Of a stretch of 64,000 nt of DNA, positions 21,846 to 34,615 are shown piece after piece. A model generated the notes under the pieces. The model ran no database searches, was not told the DNA's origin, and saw nothing but the letters and a program-made list of their open reading frames with translations. The stretch is from the NCBI RefSeq assembly GCF_026151205.1, contig NC_087074.1:1612001-1676000 (forward strand), read 5' to 3'. The position numbers and the translations under genes are program-made. Source of the stretch: Bolinopsis microptera (Eukaryota > Ctenophora > Tentaculata > Lobata > Bolinopsidae). The number at the start of each line of letters is the position of its first letter. Within the stretch, counting starts at the first letter, position 1.

Positions 21846-22221
21846 ACACTTTGAAAAGGAGCATACAAAACCCATTTTTAATAGATTACAAATTCTTACA
21901 GCTCAAAACTTGTACAAATATCACTGTATTTTAGAATTCTCTAAGGTTATCAAGTACCACTGCCCATACTCCCTTTATGAGGCTATCAACATTTCAAACC
22001 GTGCAACGAGTCTAATGGTTATTCTCCTAAATAAATCAAATACCTTTTTGTTTAATGCAGCCAAGCTTTGGAACGCTGTTCATAAAAAAATTTTAACTTC
22101 AAGCAATTGCTTAGAAACGTCCATTAGCTTGATAAAACTGAGAACCAAAGCACTATTAATACAAGCACAGGCAGCTGACTTAAAAGATACTTGGACTCCA
22201 AACAATTTTAAATTGCAGTAA
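21846..22221 (+). pseudogene. LINE RT C-terminal fragment
   Basis: An open frame of about 125 codons beginning HFEKEHTKPIFNRLQILTAQ, with NLYKYHCILEF and ending WTPNNFKLQ and a stop. It matches the C-terminal block of the RT at 3,640-4,000. Only the tail remains, and it directly follows the C-run at 21,780. Confidence 0.75.
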
Positions 22222-22334
22222 TCAAATCTAATTGCAGCGGCACACACTTACTATTACTATCATGATTGTACTATAGACAGAAAATCTTTCAAATCGATTT
22301 TGGGCGCTTTTTAAACATTTGTTGTAATGTAAGG

Positions 22335-25300
22335 GGCACTATCCGTCGCGGAGTCGAGTCCGCGGCGGAGCCGCCGGACTCCGAGCGGACTCCGAGCGGA
22401 CTCCGGCGGAGCCGCCGGACTCCGAGCGGACTCCGGCGGAGCCGCCGGACTCCGAGCGGACTCCGGCGGTGCTCCGCCAAAATGTATTTACAGTGGACTC
22501 GAGTACATTTTGGCGGACTCCGAGCGGAGCCGAGCGGAGCCGAGCGGAGCCGAGCGGACTCCGAGCGGACTTTAAAGTCCGCCGCGGACTCCGAGCGGCT
22601 CCGCGGCGGCTCGGCGGAGTGTCCGCCGCGGACTAAGCCACTAGGCGGACTCCGGTCCGCCGCGGACTCCGGCGGAGTGCTTGGCGGACTCCGCCGGACC
22701 TCTCCGCCAGACTTGAATCCGGCGGAGTCCGGCGGAGCTTGGCGGAGTCCGCCAGCTCGGCGGACTCCGCTCGGAGTCCGCCGGACTCCAACAGAGTCCA
22801 CTGACTTCCGACCTCCGTCTTCCGACCCTCGGCTAAATTTGTCACGTGACATACAACATAGCATTTTGCAATATTGTGGTCAGATGAAAAGGTCGCTAGT
22901 GATAAACCTTAACCATTACCCTCACATGAATGTCAATAGTGTACAACTCTAGTCCTAACTTTGACGCTATAATGTATAAACGTTGACCCTAACCCTCCAC
23001 CAAACCGTCCGCAGCGAAATATCAATGTCATTGACTGGTCACGTGACCAAAACAATTTTTGTCATATTATCTCATATGGGGAAGCGTTTTTAGCAAGCAA
23101 AAATACGTCGACCATCACAGGACGACGCCAGCACTCTCTACGCTCGTCGAGCTCCGATCGTCCTGTGACGAAGTAAGGACGAAGCCTGAGGTCCTCAGGT
23201 AACATCGACCACCGATTGAAAATTCAAAGATTTTTTGACAGAAAGGTCAAATGTAAAACTAAAATCTTGATGTTAATTGATTGACGACGTCAATTTTTGA
23301 GCACAGCGCGAGCGCATGCGGAAAAGGACCGCGTAGCTAGTCAAGATGTTGATAAATATTTGGCTTGTGGCGCGATGTGTTGCTTTAAGTCTAACTATAG
23401 CCCTTTCGCTTGCAGTAGCGCGCGACCGCCGGAGGCGGAAATGACCTGGTTAGCTAGGTAAACGCGATGTGCCTTGTAGGATGAAATCCTACTAGCTGAC
23501 GCCATTCGCAGCTGTGCTGCTCGCTGTACGTCAGCGATCGAAATTTATACGCGTATCCCCCGTTAAGATGTGCCACTCGACGCGCCACACAATTTTTCTC
23601 GTTGCTCGTCGCACGTCGACGAACAACGAAGCTCGTTGCGACGCGCAATGAGCTGCCAGGCTAGGACATCGTCCTGGTCCAACAAATTTTGGCGAGCGAT
23701 TTTCTCCAAAAATTTAATATATATATATTATTTATATATATAATGAGGGCGCCGACTTCCACTCTGGCTAGGTTTCTTGTTACCCAGCGCGCGTTCCTTA
23801 ATGGGATGAGGTAAAATTAGGTAAAAAGAATCCACTGACTTGGCCAGAGTGCTTTCATAAAACTCTATTACTAGCTTGGCGTTGTATGATTATATACTTT
23901 AATTTCGGATCGAGTGAAGCGAGTGATACACATTACTTTGATTAAACTCATGCTGATCACAATACAGTACAGGGAAGTGGGTAACACGGCTTGCAGTCGC
24001 AGCTGCAGCTCCTCGCTGGCGGTAATATTTCAATGAACAAGAATTAAGAAAAAGAGAATTTAAGAAAAAGAGAATTTTATTTGCCACAGAATAATCAATA
24101 CATATAATATACTTCAAAAACTTCAAAATATATTGTAACATGTAATAGTTCATCTATCGTTCATAAGATGGGGTACTCTCAATAATCAAGTATGAAGTAC
24201 ATGAGTACCCGACCCGCCGCGCTGGGTAAGAAGAAACCTAGCCAGAGTGGAAGTCGGCGCCCTCATTAAATTTTTGGAGAAAATCGCTCGACAAAATTTG
24301 TTGGACCAGGACGATGTCCTAGCCTGGCAGCTCATTGCGCGGCGCGTCGCAACGAGCTTCGTTGTTCGTCGACGTGCGACGAGCAACGAGAAAAATTGTG
24401 TGGCGCGTCGAGTGGCACATCTTAACGGGGGATACGCGTATAAATTTCGATCGCTGACGTACAGCGAGCAGCACAGCTGCGAATGGCGTCAGCTAGTAGG
24501 ATTTCATCCTACAAGGCACATCGCGTTTACCTAGCTAACCAGGTCATTTCCGCCTCCGGCGGTCGCGCGCTACTGCAAGCGAGAGGGCTATAGTTAGAGC
24601 AACACATCGCGCCACAAGCCAAATATTTATCAACATCTTGACTAGCTACGCGGTCCTTTTCCGCATGCGCTCGCGCTGTGCTCAAAAATTGACGTCGTCA
24701 ATCAATCAACATCAAGATTTTAGTTTTACATTTGACCTTTATGTCAAAAAATCTTTGAATTTTCAATCGGTGGTCGATGTTACCTGAGGACCTCAGGCTT
24801 CGTCCTTACTTCGTCACAGGACGATCGGAGCTCGAAGAGCGTAGAGTGCTGGCGTCGTCCTGTGATGGTCGACGTATTTTTGCTTGCTAAAAACGCTTCC
24901 CCATATGAGATAATATGACAAAAATTGTTTTGGTCACGTGACCAGTCAATGACATTGATATTTCGCTGCGGACGGTTTGGTGGAGGGTTAGGGTCAACGT
25001 TTATACATTATAGCGTCAAAGTTAGGACTAGAGTTGTACACTATTGACATTCATGTGAGGGTAATGGTTAAGGTTTATCACTAGCGACCTTTTCATCTGA
25101 CCACAATATTGCAAAATGCTATGTTGTATGTCACGTGACAAATTTAGCCGAGGGTCGGAAGACGGAGGTCGGAAGTCAGTGGACTCTGTTGGAGTCCGGC
25201 GGACTCCGAGCGGAGTCCGCCGAGCTGGCGGACTCTGCCAAGCTCCGCCGGACTCCGCCGGATTCAAGTCTGGCGGAGAGGTCCGGCGGAGTCCGCCAAG

Positions 25301-25606
25301 CACTCCGCCGGAGTCCGCGGCGGACCGGAGTCCGCCTAGTGGCTTAGTCCGCGGCGGACACTCCGCCGAGCCGCCGCGGAGCCGCTCGGAGTCCGCGGCG
25401 GACTTTAAAGTCCGCTCGGAGTCCGCTCGGCTCCGCTCGGAGTCCGCCAAAATGTACTCGAGTCCACTGTAAATACATTTTGGCGGAGCACCGCCGGAGT
25501 CCGCTCGGAGTCCGGCGGCTCCGCCGGAGTCCGCTCGGAGTCCGCTCGGAGTCCGCTCGGAGTCCGGCGGCTCCGCCGCGGACTCGACTCCGCGACGGAT
25601 AGTGCC
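22335..25606. mobile_element. foldback-like element with ~1.4 kb inverted arms
   Basis: The left arm is 22,335-23,792 and the right arm 24,219-25,606 in inverse orientation. The outer ends both read GGCACTATCCGTCGCGG. The outer ~500 bp of each arm is GC-rich and built of CGGAGTCC/CGGACTCC subrepeats. The inner part is unique. The arms differ by a TATA-rich insertion at about 23,717-23,742 in the left arm, different subrepeat numbers and scattered substitutions. The spacer (23,793-24,218) has no transposase. The same outer end recurs in each array unit with different flanks, which supports a real terminus. No target duplication was found. Non-autonomous foldback element or inverted segmental duplication. 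Confidence 0.7.
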
Positions 25607-26291
25607 ATGTTTTTAGATAAGTTAAATATCTAAATCTATAAAATTTTTTATCGGAATGAATTAATTGATATTTAATAATTTATTCGGTAGGTTTATCTGG
25701 TATTGATATTGATTATATTGATATTGTTATTATTGAACGAAGCTAACTCTAGACATAGTTAATACTACTTCTTTTAAGAAAGGGACTTGGAGTATAAACG
25801 ACCAAGTTTGCATAAATTTCTACCCAACCAAGAACTCAGGAGGCAAAGGTGGGTGCGTAAACTTTTGGTCTGCACTCTCCGATCCTGTATCACCCTGGAT
25901 TCTTCTCGACGTATCTTTGTAAAAGTTATATACCTTTTAGTCAATCTCTTGCTACTCCAAGTCCCCTAAGATATCTGATCTAAAGTTCGTGCTAGTTATA
26001 TATATATGAAATATATTTTTGTCTGCTTTAATTGGTACTAAATAAAATTGTTGTTTTCTCCCGACTCACCGGGTAGTTGATACACCTTTCACAAGCAAGA
26101 GCCACTTTGGTCTACTTGCTGTGAGGTGTCTCAGCTACATGGGTTGGGGGTCCCCCCTTTTTTTAAAAAATAAATCAAATCAAATCAAAATATAATGACA
26201 CAAACATCATCACACATCATCAAAAATATATCTACTAAAGTTTTAAAAATATCTTAAATCTATTGGCCTAAACAACCAAGATAAAATGAAT
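25607..26291. other. non-coding stretch with a short MITE-like element
   Basis: AT-rich flank of the foldback element and of the minus-strand LINE 3' end. It contains the MITE-like repeat at 25,784-25,967. No gene was seen. Confidence 0.4.
25784..25967. mobile_element. short MITE-like repeat
   Basis: About 184 bp bounded by GGGACTTGGAGTA at the left and its inverse TACTCCAAGTCCC at the right. The internal GGTGGGTGCGTAAACTTT block recurs near 4,363. No clear target duplication. Confidence 0.45.
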
Positions 26292-28165
26292 CTAATTTAC
26301 ATACTTTCCACTACTATATAAGTTAATAAAGCGTTTCTTAGCAACATGAGGATGACACACAAGATATTCATTGTGCTTCTCTTTATTAGTAGCATAATTT
26401 AATCCCTCAATCTTTCCTAATACTTCGTCCGAAACATACCAAAAATGAATATCATTTACGGATCCGTTTAAAATAGTCTCTTTTTTGAAAGCCTCTAATC
26501 TTATTTTAAAACTTAACACAGTCCCACAATTCTTGACATCCGAGGGGAGTTTGTTCCAATAATGGTCTCACCCTCTCCGGAAGAAAAGAACTGTGGACTT
26601 TCTTCATTTTACTGCTACTTTTACTGCATCTACTGTTTGATACCACATTAAGACCAGATCTGCTCATACTGAACAAACCAGCTCCGTAATTGGCCAAACC
26701 ACTTATCATTTTAAAAGATTCAATGAGGTCCCCACGTATTCGCCGCTCTGCCAGCGTTGTCAAATTGAGGATTTCCAGTCGACGACTGTACAGTATGGAA
26801 GAGTACCCACCTCGTCAATCAGACGGGTAAACCGCCTCTGGACGCTCTCCAGCTCCAAGATGATCCCCCAACTTCCATGAGCCGCAACTGGACTCCACAA
26901 TTGAACACAATACTCTAAATGGGGTCTTATTAAAGCTTTGTAAATGGATATCATCACAGATTTTTCCCTGATAATCAGATTTCTAACAATCCAACATATC
27001 ATTCTGTTGGCTTTAGATATTGAAGCCGTAATCTGTTCATTCCAAAGCAGAGAGTTATGGGTTATAACTCCCAAGTCTTTTTCCTGTACAGATTCTGCCA
27101 ATGTAACTCCATTAAGAGAATAACTTGATCTTGGGTTATCGTTAACATCTAAATGCATTACTGTTCAACACTTAGTAGGATTAAACTTTAAAAGCCATTT
27201 ACTCTCCCACATCTCTAGTTCGTTCAGATCATTAGCTATAGTTTCATGCTCGGAGGCATTAGCTATAAGCTTAAGATCATCAGCAAATATTTTAACTTTA
27301 CTTTTAATGTTATCTGGTAAATCATTAATAAATAACACAAATAGTAATGGTCCAAGGACTGATCCCTGGGGAACTCCTGACCATACAATCTTCCACTCTG
27401 AAGTTTCACCTTCTACACACACTCTCATAGTTCTATTTGAGATAAAATCTGTAATTACATCTAAAACTTTACCAGTTATCCCTAGACTCTCTAGCTTGTT
27501 AATCAAGCGATAATGGGGAACATAATCGAAAGCTTTACTAAAATCAAAATAAAATAAGTCCACAGGAGCACCTTCATCTATTAAATTAAGTATAGTGTCG
27601 AAAGTCTCCAAAAGATTTGACAAACAAGATTTTCCTTTAACAAACCCATGTTGGTCCTTTGAAATACGGTCTTCTAAAAATTCTAACACATGGGATCTAA
27701 CAAACTGTTCATAAACTTTACAAAGAATACAAGTAAGAGAAACTGGTCTATAGTTAAGAGGGTCAGACTTAGAGCCCTTTTTAAAAAGTGCAACTACAGA
27801 TGCCGACTTCCATACCTCCGGAAGATTTCCAGTATCACTACAGGCACTAAATAATTTAGTAAGAGCTGTTACAAAACTAGCATCTCCAGCTAGGGACTTA
27901 AGCAGCTTTGGATGATGCCCATCTGGGCCAGTGCTTTTAAAAATATTAAGCTTTAATAGTTCCTTTTTAACATTATCAAAGGTAATAACAATATCAGATA
28001 TACTATTAGTATTCTTACTATAACTTCTAGGTAATGGGCCGAGTGGCTCATTAACAAACACAGAACTAAAGGCACTTGCAAGTACCTCTGCAGACTCCCC
28101 TGTACTAGTTGTCCTTGTACCGTCTTCCTTATCTAAACTTGGTACCGAAGCTTTAACCTTTCTCT
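26292..28165 (-). pseudogene. minus-strand LINE, reverse transcriptase part (degenerate)
   Basis: Reading from 28,165 downwards: linker, RT with NYRPVSLTCILCKVYEQFV, DQHGFVKGKSCLSNL, FYFDFSKAFDYVPH, GVPQGSVLGPLLF and catalytic IFADDLKLI, then a single in-frame TGA (about 27,165-27,167), KDLGVITHNSLLWNEQ, and the C-terminal region with frameshifts near 26,762 and 26,515. It is dead through one stop and two shifts. Its linker (RKVKAS…PSLDKEDGT) continues exactly from the endonuclease piece ending at 33,439, so both are halves of one element split by the LINE at 28,166-33,438. Confidence 0.85.
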
Positions 28166-28178
28166 ATACTTTAACAGT

Positions 28179-28523
28179 TTGATTCGATGTAGGCTGCTCC
28201 CGTCCAATTTTGGTGTCAGTTATGTGGATGGATTTGATGAGTTCTGTGATAGGGATGGTCTCCTTGACCGCTCTCTCTCTCGCGACCTCAACAAATACCA
28301 AAAACCGGACTTCCTTCACCTCAACTGGAGGGGACTAGCAAAGTTAGGTCAATTTATTCGTAACACTGTTCTTCTCAGGATTAACGGTGGTATCGACAAA
28401 AGGAAGAGGAGGTCCACAAGGGTAGACGATAGATCCTACAGGGATGCGACTGCTGGAAGAGAAACTGGTCCTGTTGTTCCTGCTGCTGCTAGTCAGGGTC
28501 ACGTGGATGGTTACCAACCATGA
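28179..28523 (+). CDS. LINE ORF1, C-terminal fragment (SGNH-like end)
   Basis: 114 codons. DFLHLNWRGLAKLGQFI resembles the last block (DxxH) of SGNH/GDSL esterase domains, known in ORF1 of CR1-group LINEs. It is followed by a basic tail (DKRKRRSTR). The N-terminal part was lost when the element inserted. The stop codon overlaps the start of ORF2 in ATGA (28,520-28,523), an arrangement used for reinitiation in some bicistronic LINEs. The fragment itself is unlikely to be functional. Confidence 0.65.
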   Translation: MIRCRLLPSNFGVSYVDGFDEFCDRDGLLDRSLSRDLNKYQKPDFLHLNWRGLAKLGQFIRNTVLLRINGGIDKRKRRSTRVDDRSYRDATAGRETGPVVPAAASQGHVDGYQP

Positions 28524-31500
28524 CTCCCCTCATTAAGGAGGTATGTCCTGTCTGTTCTAAGAACATAGTCATCGGCCAAACAATAGTTGAATGTTTTTAC
28601 TGTGACTGCATAATGCACCATAAATGCTATCGCAAATCAAATCCAAATAGCCAATCTAATGAGTTTTACTGTACTCGTTGTATCCATTTAGACAAGGTTA
28701 AATACAACCCATTTAAACTACTCACTGACAATGACGACGACGACAACAACCTAGACGAATACACAACCAAAATCTCAAATACTTTAAATGATTGTAACTC
28801 ATACACTGCATCTGACCTTACAAATATTCTCTGAAACCAAGTAAAGAAACAATCTTCTATTCTCTTTCAAAATATTGATGGAAATAAATCAAATTTTGAC
28901 AACCTTGCCATTGAAACCTGTAGGTACAAAACAAAATTCTCCGTAATAGCCCTAGCTGAAACCAACACTGGAAAAGAATTAAGCAATCTATTTCAGCTCG
29001 ACGGTTATAATAGTTACTATCAGGACACAGCACCTAACAAACAAAAGGGCACTGGAGTAGCCCTTTATGTTGACGATAGATTAAATGCTACAGTAATTGA
29101 AAATATATCACAAGTCACAGAACATCTAGAAATACTTGTCTTATCATTAAGTAACGAAGATCAACCTGTTAATGTAGGTGTTTTGTATCGTCCACCAAGT
29201 GGCTGTATTTCCCAAGCTCTAGTTGAACTTTCTAACCTTCTTGATCACATGCCGAAGTTTAGTTATCTAGCTGGAGACTTTAATATCGATCTTCATGATA
29301 AAGATAACAAAAATGTTCAAAAATATGAAGAAATATTATTCAGTAAAGGATTTTGTCCGTTAATATCTATTGTTACCCACGAAAAACCAGGCTGTAAAGC
29401 ATCCTGCATAGATAACATTATTACTAACGATATTGAGAATGTGATTACTTCAGGCACCCTAAAAGAACGAATAACTCATCACTCACCTATTTTTAACACA
29501 TTTAACTGGAATGTTGAAGGCAACTCTGAAAAAACTTCTTTTAAACAATATTACGACTTCTGTCAATCAAATGTTAACGGCTTCCTAGTGGATCTTGAAG
29601 ATGAGCTTAAAACTAAAACAATCCATAACTTTACTGAATTCCATGACACTTACAAAAACTGCGTCGAAAAATCGTTTAAACTAGAGACCCCGAAAACCTC
29701 TAAGAGAACTGTTCAGGTTAACCCTTGGATAACTCCCGGTCTCATTTGCTCAATTAATAATCAGCATAAACTGTACGAAAATTGGGTTGAGATAAGAAAT
29801 AGAAAATGTAAACTCGGGGAAACTGATAACAAGGGCGGCATTTGCCAGTGCCCTGAATGCTCACTAAAACGTAGTCGCTACCTTATCTACAAAGAATACA
29901 GAAAAGTCCTAAAGAAAACACGTCAAACTGTGAAAACAGAATACTTCTCTGGTAAATTTGCTGAAAATAGCGGTGATAGTAAAAAGACCTGGGAACTAAC
30001 AAATCGTATAAGAGGTAAACGGCGGCGTGAAATAAAGCCGCTGTTCACCATAGACAACGTTAAGATAACAAATAGAAGGATCATAGCAAACGAATTCAAT
30101 AAATATTTTGTATCATTAGCCTCTGACCTAAATACCGCTTACAATGATCTTGGACAAATTAACATAAACAGTATACCTAGTTTCTATGATTATCTACCGC
30201 TTTCAAACACTTCCAGCATTTACATGCATGACTGCACAACAGACGAGGTTAGCAAAATCATATCTGAACTTAAAAATGGCAAGGCAAGTGACATACCGAT
30301 TCATGTAATTAAGCAGTCCTCTAAAATAGTTACTCCTTTACTCACTGTACTGTATAACGAATGTATGAAAGATGGCATATTTCCAGATGACCTTAAAGTT
30401 GGAAGGATTAGTCCCATTTACAAGAAAGATAACCAGGAACTCCTTGAAAACTATAGACCTGTATCAACGCTAGCTGTGTTTGGTAAAATATTTGAAAAGA
30501 TTATATTCAATAGATTATACAGCTTCTTTCATTCACAGAACTCCTTATATGAAAACCAGTACGGATTCCGTAAAAATCACTCGACCAGTTATGCCCTAAA
30601 TTACTCAGTGAACCACGTAGAATCTTGCCTCAAGAAAAAACAACACGTTCTTGGAATATTTATTGATCTTAGTAAAGCCTTTGATACAATATCACATGAA
30701 AAGTTACTGCATAAGTTAGAAAATTATGGAATCCGTGGAAATGCAAATAACCTTATAGCAAGTTACCTGTCGAACAGATACCAGTATGTCTCGGTATTAG
30801 GTGAAGAATCCGAGAAACTTCCAGTAGTCTATGGAGTGCCGCAGGGGAGCTGTCTTGGTCCCTTACTTTTTATTATTTATATTAATGACATCCGTAACTC
30901 ATCAATTATAGGAAAGTTTATACTATTTGCCGACGACACTAACATATTTATAGAAGACACATGTGTCAAAAGACTATACGAAAAAGGAAATGAAGTTCTA
31001 TCATTTGTGTACAAGTATATGAAACTAAACTTATTACATATTAACATTAAGAAATGTTGTTTTATTCATTTTAAACCCTCACGGGCCAAAGAGGAAGTAG
31101 AAAATGACGAGAACATACTAACTTTAAATAATGTAGTTATTAAAAGAGTTCAAGAAGCTAAATTTCTAGGCGTTATTATTGACGACCAACTTAACTGGAA
31201 ATCACATACGCAGTCACTTAACTCAAAACTTAAATGCGAAGTAGGAAAGCTGTGCAGAATACGACACATTGTCCCAAAGCAGTATTATAAGGATTTATAT
31301 CATACTCTATTTGAATCACATTTAGGATTTGGAATATCTGTGTGGGGTGGTATTAGCAATAACCGACTTGAACCTATCTTTAAAACACAGAAAAAGTGTA
31401 TAAGAATTCTGTTTGGGGATAGAGAAGCTTACCTAGAGAAGTTTAAAACGTGTGCCCGAACACGACCTGTTGATAAGCAAAGACTGGGGGTGGACTTTTA

Positions 31501-31873
31501 CCAAAAAGAACACTCCAAGCCCTTGTTTAAAACCCACAGGTTGTTGACGGTCCACAATCTGTACAAGTACACTTGTCTCTTAGAACTATTCAAAATTAAT
31601 AAGTTAGAGGAACCATTATCACTGTACTCATCATTTAACAGGTCACCACGACGAGAGGATTATTTCATTACATCACAACCATCCTCACAATTCATCTACC
31701 AATCATCCTACATGTGGAACAGCTGTCGACAAACATCAAGTAAGATAAGTTTTAATACTCCGACAAACGGGTTTAAGAATATATTGAAAATTGCCTTACG
31801 AGAATTGCAATTCAAGCATGATACACTTGATTGGTGTGAGCTTAATTTTGCCACAAATGAGCTCAAGTTCTGA
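28520..31873 (+). pseudogene. LINE ORF2: PHD-like finger, endonuclease, reverse transcriptase
   Basis: 1,117 codons in one frame, broken only by TGA at 28,832-28,834 (codon 105). N-terminus: a PHD-like finger (CPVC, CFYC, H.KCY, CTRC). Endonuclease (about codons 110-330): FQNIDG, ALAETN (catalytic Glu), VLYRPPSG, AGDFNIDL, CIDNIITND, and THHSP in the place of the usual SDH. RT (about 560-880): NYRPVSTLAVFGKIFEKI, YGFRKNHSTSYAL, IFIDLSKAFDTISH, GVPQGSCLGPLLF, catalytic FADDTNIF, KFLGVIIDDQLNW. The C-terminus has TCARTRPVDKQRLG. This is the best-preserved element here and a close relative of the RT in the 5.36 kb array. Confidence 0.9.
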
Positions 31874-33335
31874 TTTATTTGAGTTACTAAAATGACCATA
31901 TATCTTTTCTCATACATATAACCACTGCACTCCAACCAAAAACATTACTTACACCATACTCCACAAATGATATATATATATATACACAAACACACTAGTA
32001 CCGAGCAATCGCACTGTAAAACATGCTCACGATACACTCAAAATTGGAAATATTCAACGGCTTGTATATGAAACTTACACTTACACTCAGTGTACACCCA
32101 GTGTTAACTAGTATTACACACTGGTAAACTCTACGTAACGCGCGAAAATAATAATTCTATGGCGTTTTCATTGTCACATCTCACGTCGACGGGATTAAAC
32201 GCGCGCGCGTAACGTCATATCTTGCTGCTATCTCAACGAATAAACACACGACGACTTTGACAATTGACCGACGACTTAACGATTGTGAGTTATGCATATG
32301 ACGGACTTAACTGTTTGGGTCAACTACTAAAACTGCATTGTATACTATCTTAATCACTATACTGGACATGAGATGACGAAGTATCTTGAGCAGCACTTTA
32401 TACCTCCACTTAGAACTTGATTAGTCACGAACAATAGAATCATTATAAATCAATACAATAAAACATCTTGATCAATAAATGCCTAGCAGCACCAGACAGC
32501 AGCCGTGTACCTTTTTCGACTCCACGGAGTCCCTGATGGACTTTTGTTTACTTTTGTTAATAATTTGACCGCAACCTTTCTTTCTCGAAACACAAATCCT
32601 ACTGTACTTCATTACAGTATTAAGATAATATAAAGCAAATCATGTGAATATATGACTACGAAATAGATCTATAGACTTGTCCATAATATTTAATACCGTA
32701 TTGATGGTTTTGAATTTTGTATATTGAATTTTAATGTGAAGCGTTTACTCTTCCCCCTCGGCAATTAATTAGAAAGTTAGATTAATGACAACAATTGCCA
32801 AATGACGTAGTAGATATAGATGTTCAATGTTGTAGAGTGATTTCAAGAGTAGTGGTCCACAGGGGCCCGAAAAAGCCGTACAGGCACTTGGGTCCTTATC
32901 CTTGTCACTAGTCCCAATTGGATTCACTTTACACAAAACATGAACGTTTACAATTTAGACGTACACATTGGCACGATATTTATTAGAAAGCAAACAGTAT
33001 AAAATAATACGTGCGTGCGCGGCTTGAGCCGCGCCGCATAACAATTTATGCGTTTAGGGGCTGGAGTACGCGTGTTTACAAATTAATGAATTGTTGCATT
33101 GTAAATATTTAAAGTTGACGATATATTATGATTTAATAGTAAATTTTTCAAAGCTGGCTTTGGACTTAGGTAAAATTATAATTTATTTATTTAAAAGAAA
33201 AAACCACGGATAGTTTTAAATTTACATAGTCGTATAACTATAATCAAGTTAATCCTGTTTTCAAGAATGCGCGGCTTTGGCGGCCAGTTATTGACTTGTA
33301 CATAAAATTGAATTTTAAATAGAATTGTGAATGTA
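31874..33335. other. LINE 3' untranslated region, no genes
   Basis: AT-rich with a TA microsatellite (about 31,966-31,986). No open frame of note. Judged to belong to the inserted LINE because the minus-strand host LINE resumes only at 33,439. Confidence 0.5.
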
Positions 33336-33438
33336 TTAAAATTTAAAACTTTCAAAACGGAGGCTTATAAATATTATTATATTATGATTGTAAAATAAAG
33401 GATAAAATTTTAAATTTGTTTCACTAAAATTTGTTTCA

Positions 33439-34610
33439 CTCTTATTTCTCAAATAAGAATAAAATGATTTACAATTGATCTTTAAATCAGAAGTTATCTT
33501 CTTCTCATATCTTATCTTTGCTTTCACTTCCTCATTCTCATAGATGAGCTGTTTACTACTTGCATGACTAAGATTAACACTAGAAGGTTCAATATCAAAT
33601 GCAGTCCATGCTTTATCTTTGTTCTTTCTCATGCGCTTCAATGAGGATGTGTCCCATGGCAGCTTCACAGGTCTGTTGTTTTTATAGACCGAATTAGTCG
33701 GTACTATCCCAGCAACAGTCGTAAGTTTGCCATGTAACTCATCCCACATAAGCTGAACATCATTAGAGCAACTAAAATCCCAGTTAATATTTTCAATACT
33801 AAACTTTAAAATATCATCATTAGTTATTTTACCCCATGATGGTTTCAGAATCTTCTCTTTACATTTAATTGAATCTACAGAAACACTTAGATCGACTACC
33901 ACACTGACATGATCACTTTTGCCAATCGGGGACAGCACTGTGCATTTATTAATAAGTGCATCATTGGTGGAAAGTACTTGATCCAGCAGACTCTCTTGGA
34001 GTCTATCCTTTACAACCCGCCGCCTTGTTATTTCAGTAGTAAAATACCAGGACAACCCTGCTTCGTTAAACATATCAATATAGATTTCTTGATTCAAGAA
34101 TGACTTATTAGTGCTGACCAAACCTCCATTTACACAACCAGTCTCCCAAGAGACATCTGGTAAATTAAAGTCTCCTACCAGGAGTGTTTCAAAATCATTA
34201 TTAAAATTACAAATATTTTTAAGAAAAGAAATTAATTTTAAATTTTGGTCAGAATTTAAAGATGGTGATCTATAAATACATCCAATACAAAGTTTACCAC
34301 TTGCAGTATCTATTAACACAGCTAAAGAATCAAGTGCATTACAACTTTCTTTTACTAATGATGAATTAATATAATTCTTAACATAAATGATGGACCCTCC
34401 TCCAGAACTAATATCCTTTTTAGAAGATTCAATTTTAAAGTCACGGTCTTTTCTAAAAATTGTGTAACCGTCAATTTGAACTTCAGCATCTAAAATATCA
34501 TTATCAAAATGTGTCTCTGTGACACATATAATATCAATGTTCTTGTTTAGCATCAATAAACATTTTACTTCATCTATTTTGTTAAAGAATCTACTAGCAT
34601 TAGTATACAA
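33439..34610 (-). pseudogene. minus-strand LINE, endonuclease part
   Basis: About 390 codons: SRFFNKIDEV, IDIICVTETHF (catalytic Glu), GGGSIIYVKNYI, GCIYRSPS, LLVGDFNLPDVSW (Asp/Asn), LLDQVLST, GKSDHVSVVV (catalytic His), then the linker SFYSYLRNK. The open frame continues to 33,336 but those last ~34 codons read the tail of the inserted LINE. The RT half is at 26,292-28,165. A separate frame just upstream (34,616-34,951) is ORF1 of the same element. Confidence 0.85.
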
Positions 34611-34615
34611 TATGC

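Larger units (their letters stand above)
28166..33438 (+). mobile_element. inserted plus-strand LINE, 5'-truncated, nearly intact
   Basis: The insertion is bounded on the plus strand by CTCT at 28,162-28,165 and CTCT at 33,439-33,442, a short target duplication. The flanks are the two halves of one minus-strand LINE. Contents: the last 114 codons of ORF1, ORF2 (28,520-31,873), then about 1.56 kb without genes (3' untranslated part, with a TA microsatellite near 31,970). The 3' end carries two copies of AAATTTGTTTCACT, similar to the short tandem tails of CR1-type LINEs. Confidence 0.75.

Noticed and set aside
23454-24534. Mirror-image frames of 64-95 codons in the inner arms
   Set aside because: Identical because the arms are inverted copies. 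No family resemblance, and the frame is not conserved at the arm differences.
22266-25608. Arg/Ser/Pro-rich open frames in both foldback arms (up to 228 codons)
   Set aside because: They read CGGAGTCC subrepeats, occur in both orientations and lack any domain. GC-rich sequence simply has few stops.
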